Assembly: GCA_030044475.1 (NCBI GenBank)
Contig: JASHVP010000124.1
Coordinates: 1-8,229 of the forward strand
Length of the DNA stretch: 8,229 bases
Direction: 5' to 3'
Origin: Thermoplasmata archaeon
GTDB lineage: Archaea; Thermoplasmatota; Thermoplasmata; Lutacidiplasmatales; UBA184
Shown here: one piece after another, positions 6,268 through 8,229 of the stretch
Position numbering within the stretch: position 1 is the stretch's first letter
How the letters are laid out: the number at the start of each line of letters is the position of its first letter
The notes under the pieces: model-generated
Databases searched by the model: none
Seen by the model: only the letters and a program-made list of their open reading frames with translations
What the model was told of the DNA's origin: nothing
Made by a program: the position numbers and the translations under genes

Positions 6268-7313
6268 CGAGCCCCGCCCTCGGCGTGGACGTGCCGGCGG
6301 ACCGGGGCGCGACCCGGACCCCGGAGGAGCGGGGAGTCGACCGGGACCGGGTCCGGCTGCTCGTGAGCGGTCCGGAGCGGGACCTCCCGTCCCGGTTCGA
6401 CCGACTGCCGGACCTCCTGCGGTCCGGAGACCTCCTCGTCGTCAACGAGAGCGCGACGGTCCCCGCGAGCCTGCCGGCCCGGGGTCCGCCGGGCGACTTC
6501 CTCGTGCAGGCCTCGACCGAGTTCGGGCGCGGACTCTGGCTCGTGGAGCCCCGCTGGGACGTCGGGCGCCCGGGCCCGATCCCCCTCCGAGCGGGCGACC
6601 GGTGGGACGTCGCGGGGATCCCGGCCCGGGTCGTCGCCCCCTACCCCGGGATCCCTCGACTGACGTTCCTCGCGGTGGACGGCGATCTCCGCCGGGCGAT
6701 GGCCGAGCGGGGGCGCCCGATCCGGTACGGCTACCTCGCCCACGACTACCCGCTGCTGGACTACCAAACCGTGTTCGCGCGCGTCCCGGGGAGCGCGGAG
6801 ATGCCGAGCGCCGGCCGGCCGTTCACGGCGCGGTTGGTCACGCTCCTGCGGGACCGCGGGGTCCGCTTCGCGGGGATCGTGCTCCACGCGGGGGTCTCCA
6901 GCCTGGAGGTCGGCGACGCGGATCCCGCCGCTCCGCTCTCTCCCGAGCCGTTCGACGTGCCCGCGCGCACGGTCGCGGCGATCGACGCGGCACGGTGCGC
7001 GGGCGGCCGGGTGGTGGCCGTCGGGACCACCGTGGTGCGGGCGCTCGAGTCCGCCGCCGCGGACGGCCGACTCCGGGCGGCCCGGGGGTTCACGCGGCTC
7101 TACCTCCATCCCGGCCGTCCGGCCTCGACCGTGGACGGGTTGATCACGGGGTTCCACGAGTCCCGCTCGACCCACCTGGCCCTCCTGGCCGCCGTCGCCG
7201 GGTCCGAGGTCGTGGCGCGGTCGTACCGGGCGGCGTTGGACGGGCCGTACCTCTGGCACGAGTTCGGGGACAGCCAGCTGCTCTGGGGCCGACCCCGGCC
7301 CGCGGCCGGCTGA
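6264..7313 (+). CDS. QueA-family protein (SAM:tRNA ribosyltransferase-isomerase homologue), divergent paralogue
   Basis: A 349-residue protein aligned over its whole length with QueA, which transfers and isomerises the ribosyl group of S-adenosylmethionine onto preQ1 in tRNA to give epoxyqueuosine. Visible landmarks are LLRSGDLLVVNESATVPASL (QueA: LRPGDLLVFNDTRVIPARL), a DYQTVFAR block, VGTTVVRALES (253-263), VDGLITGFHE (290-299) and HEFGD (332-336). Signature positions differ: canonical PTAGLHFT is PSAGRPFT (181-188) and TLHVGAGTF is replaced by VLHAGVSSL (206-214). I recall the same variants in the actinobacterial QueA paralogue group. Archaea generally make archaeosine, not queuosine, so the true substrate is probably something else. 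It is the last gene of the operon, translationally coupled to the SDR, with a strong GGAGGT site. Family membership is sure; calling it queA would overstate what is known. Confidence 0.88.
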   Translation: MTSPALGVDVPADRGATRTPEERGVDRDRVRLLVSGPERDLPSRFDRLPDLLRSGDLLVVNESATVPASLPARGPPGDFLVQASTEFGRGLWLVEPRWDVGRPGPIPLRAGDRWDVAGIPARVVAPYPGIPRLTFLAVDGDLRRAMAERGRPIRYGYLAHDYPLLDYQTVFARVPGSAEMPSAGRPFTARLVTLLRDRGVRFAGIVLHAGVSSLEVGDADPAAPLSPEPFDVPARTVAAIDAARCAGGRVVAVGTTVVRALESAAADGRLRAARGFTRLYLHPGRPASTVDGLITGFHESRSTHLALLAAVAGSEVVARSYRAALDGPYLWHEFGDSQLLWGRPRPAAG

Positions 7314-7326
7314 GGCGACCGGCGCC

Positions 7327-8229
7327 CTACTTCGCGCCGAGGCTGGCGCGCTTGCGCAGCGCGTGGTAGAACCCGCCGAAGCTCGTCGCCGTCGGCGTGC
7401 GGAGTCCCTGGACGCGGAGCTGCTCGCGGACCTCTTTCGACCCCTGCCGGAGGTCGAGGATCTTGGAGGTGTCGTACTTGTACTGGAACGTCCCCGGCGG
7501 TCCCCGCGGGAACGGCTCCCAGTCGTGCACCGTCGTCGGCCGGAGCTCGTGCTGGCGCTTGCCGTCCGACGGCTGGAACGCGGGCAGGGTCAGATGCTCC
7601 TCGGTCAGCCAGAGCAGGGTCGCGTCCCGGATCGCCTCGACCGTCGTCTCGTCGAGCGCCCCGGGGGAGACCTGGGCCTGGACCCAGTCGACCAGGGCGT
7701 CGAACGTCTTCTCCGCGTTCTCCTCGAGCATCTGGACGACGGCGAGCCGGATCGCGGCGCGTCGCAGCTGCTGCACTCCGGTGTCGCTCAGCCGGTACTC
7801 CACCGTGAGACCGAGCAGGCTCTCGGAGTTGTCCGCGAGGTCGGTCAGCGGAAGGACGAACAGCGGCGCGGGAGGCTCCGCGCCGGTGATGAACCAGAGC
7901 GAGAACTCCTTTCCGTTCGTCAGCAGGACCAGCGGGACCTTCGCGTCCTTCGCCTGGTCGCCGAGCGGGCCGACCTCGGCGACGCTGCCGGTCCGCTCCC
8001 GGACGTCGAGGAAGAGGCGGGCCTGTCCCTCCCCACCGAACAGCGCGTAGTCGATGTGGTCGCCCCCGCTCCCGACCGGGTAGTCGAGGTAGACCTGCTT
8101 CTTGTCGTGCGGGTCCCATCCGAGCGAGACGAGGAACGGATTGACGATCCAGTGCCGGATCTGCTGCTCCGTGACGTCCCGGACGTCGCGGAGGACCTCG
8201 CCCGCGACCTGCGCGAAGTCGTTCAACCG
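7327..8229 (-). CDS. HsdR-N/COG4748-like restriction-nuclease-type protein; 5' end at window edge
   Basis: About 300 residues; the frame is open to the window edge, and the only start visible is a TTG at 8226, so the true start may lie outside. Numbering from that TTG, residues 18-80 look like the N-terminal nuclease domain of type I restriction subunits and COG4748 proteins: TEQQIRHWIVNPFLVSLGWD, then DHIDYALF with Asp59, then the strand LFLDVRER. In active PD-(D/E)xK enzymes that last strand carries ExK or DxK; here it reads Asp74-Val-Arg76, so activity is doubtful. A following strand, VPLVLLTNGKEFSLWF (97-112), also fits the family. The helical middle (about 145-210) and the basic C-terminus with ATSFGGFYHALRKR I cannot assign; they may bind DNA or protein. 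No methylase or helicase gene is in the window. It converges on the QueA-like gene with a 13-bp gap. Confidence 0.75.
   Translation of the reverse strand, partial: RLNDFAQVAGEVLRDVRDVTEQQIRHWIVNPFLVSLGWDPHDKKQVYLDYPVGSGGDHIDYALFGGEGQARLFLDVRERTGSVAEVGPLGDQAKDAKVPLVLLTNGKEFSLWFITGAEPPAPLFVLPLTDLADNSESLLGLTVEYRLSDTGVQQLRRAAIRLAVVQMLEENAEKTFDALVDWVQAQVSPGALDETTVEAIRDATLLWLTEEHLTLPAFQPSDGKRQHELRPTTVHDWEPFPRGPPGTFQYKYDTSKILDLRQGSKEVREQLRVQGLRTPTATSFGGFYHALRKRASLGAK

Noticed and set aside
7311..7329. Terminator between the convergent QueA-like and HsdR-N-like genes
   Set aside because: The 13-bp gap has no T-run or hairpin that I could support; the 6-bp gap near 4250 also shows none.
7100..8119. 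A 339-residue minus-strand open frame and shorter plus-strand frames at the right end
   Set aside because: They overlap the QueA-like gene and the HsdR-N-like gene in other frames and give only low-complexity sequence.

Overview
This G+C-rich window (roughly two thirds G+C by eye) most likely comes from an uncultivated archaeon of the Thermoplasmatota. Three things point there. The large secreted protease ends in GLPSG-type C-terminal repeats and carries a thermopsin-like segment, both typical of that phylum. Two plus-strand genes have A/T-rich TATA-like boxes centred about 25-27 bp before the start codon and no Shine-Dalgarno, which is archaeal leaderless geometry. The downstream genes of the one operon instead start behind good GGAGG-type sites. 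No 16S rRNA or other marker is present, so the lineage call is inference.

Layout: 1-3434 (minus) is a very large exported S53 (sedolisin/kumamolisin) peptidase with signal peptide, propeptide, complete catalytic residues, a probable thermopsin-like module and C-terminal repeats; its 3' end lies outside the window. A 119-bp divergent promoter region separates it from 3554-4249 (plus), a VIT1/CCC1-type iron/manganese transporter. Two small minus-strand genes follow: 4256-4483, a Cys/His-rich probable zinc-binding protein, and 4534-4776, an unrecognised 80-residue protein. Another divergent promoter region (4777-4891) leads into a tight plus-strand operon, 4892-7313: a SufR-like winged-helix regulator with three C-terminal cysteines, a short-chain dehydrogenase (SDR), and a QueA-family protein. 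Both junctions in the operon are GTGA overlaps. Converging on it at 7327-8229 (minus, 5' end at the window edge) is an HsdR-N/COG4748-like protein with an altered nuclease motif. No stretch above 300 bases lacks a gene, and I saw no RNA genes, insertion sequences or CRISPR arrays.

The most interesting unit is the regulator-SDR-QueA-like operon. The QueA homologue departs from canonical QueA at several signature motifs, resembles the actinobacterial paralogue group as I remember it, and sits in an archaeon, where queuosine is not the expected tRNA modification. Together with an SDR and a probable Fe-S or redox-sensing regulator it suggests an undescribed SAM-dependent pathway. The protease is the second point of interest, as an apparent fusion of two unrelated acid-protease families.
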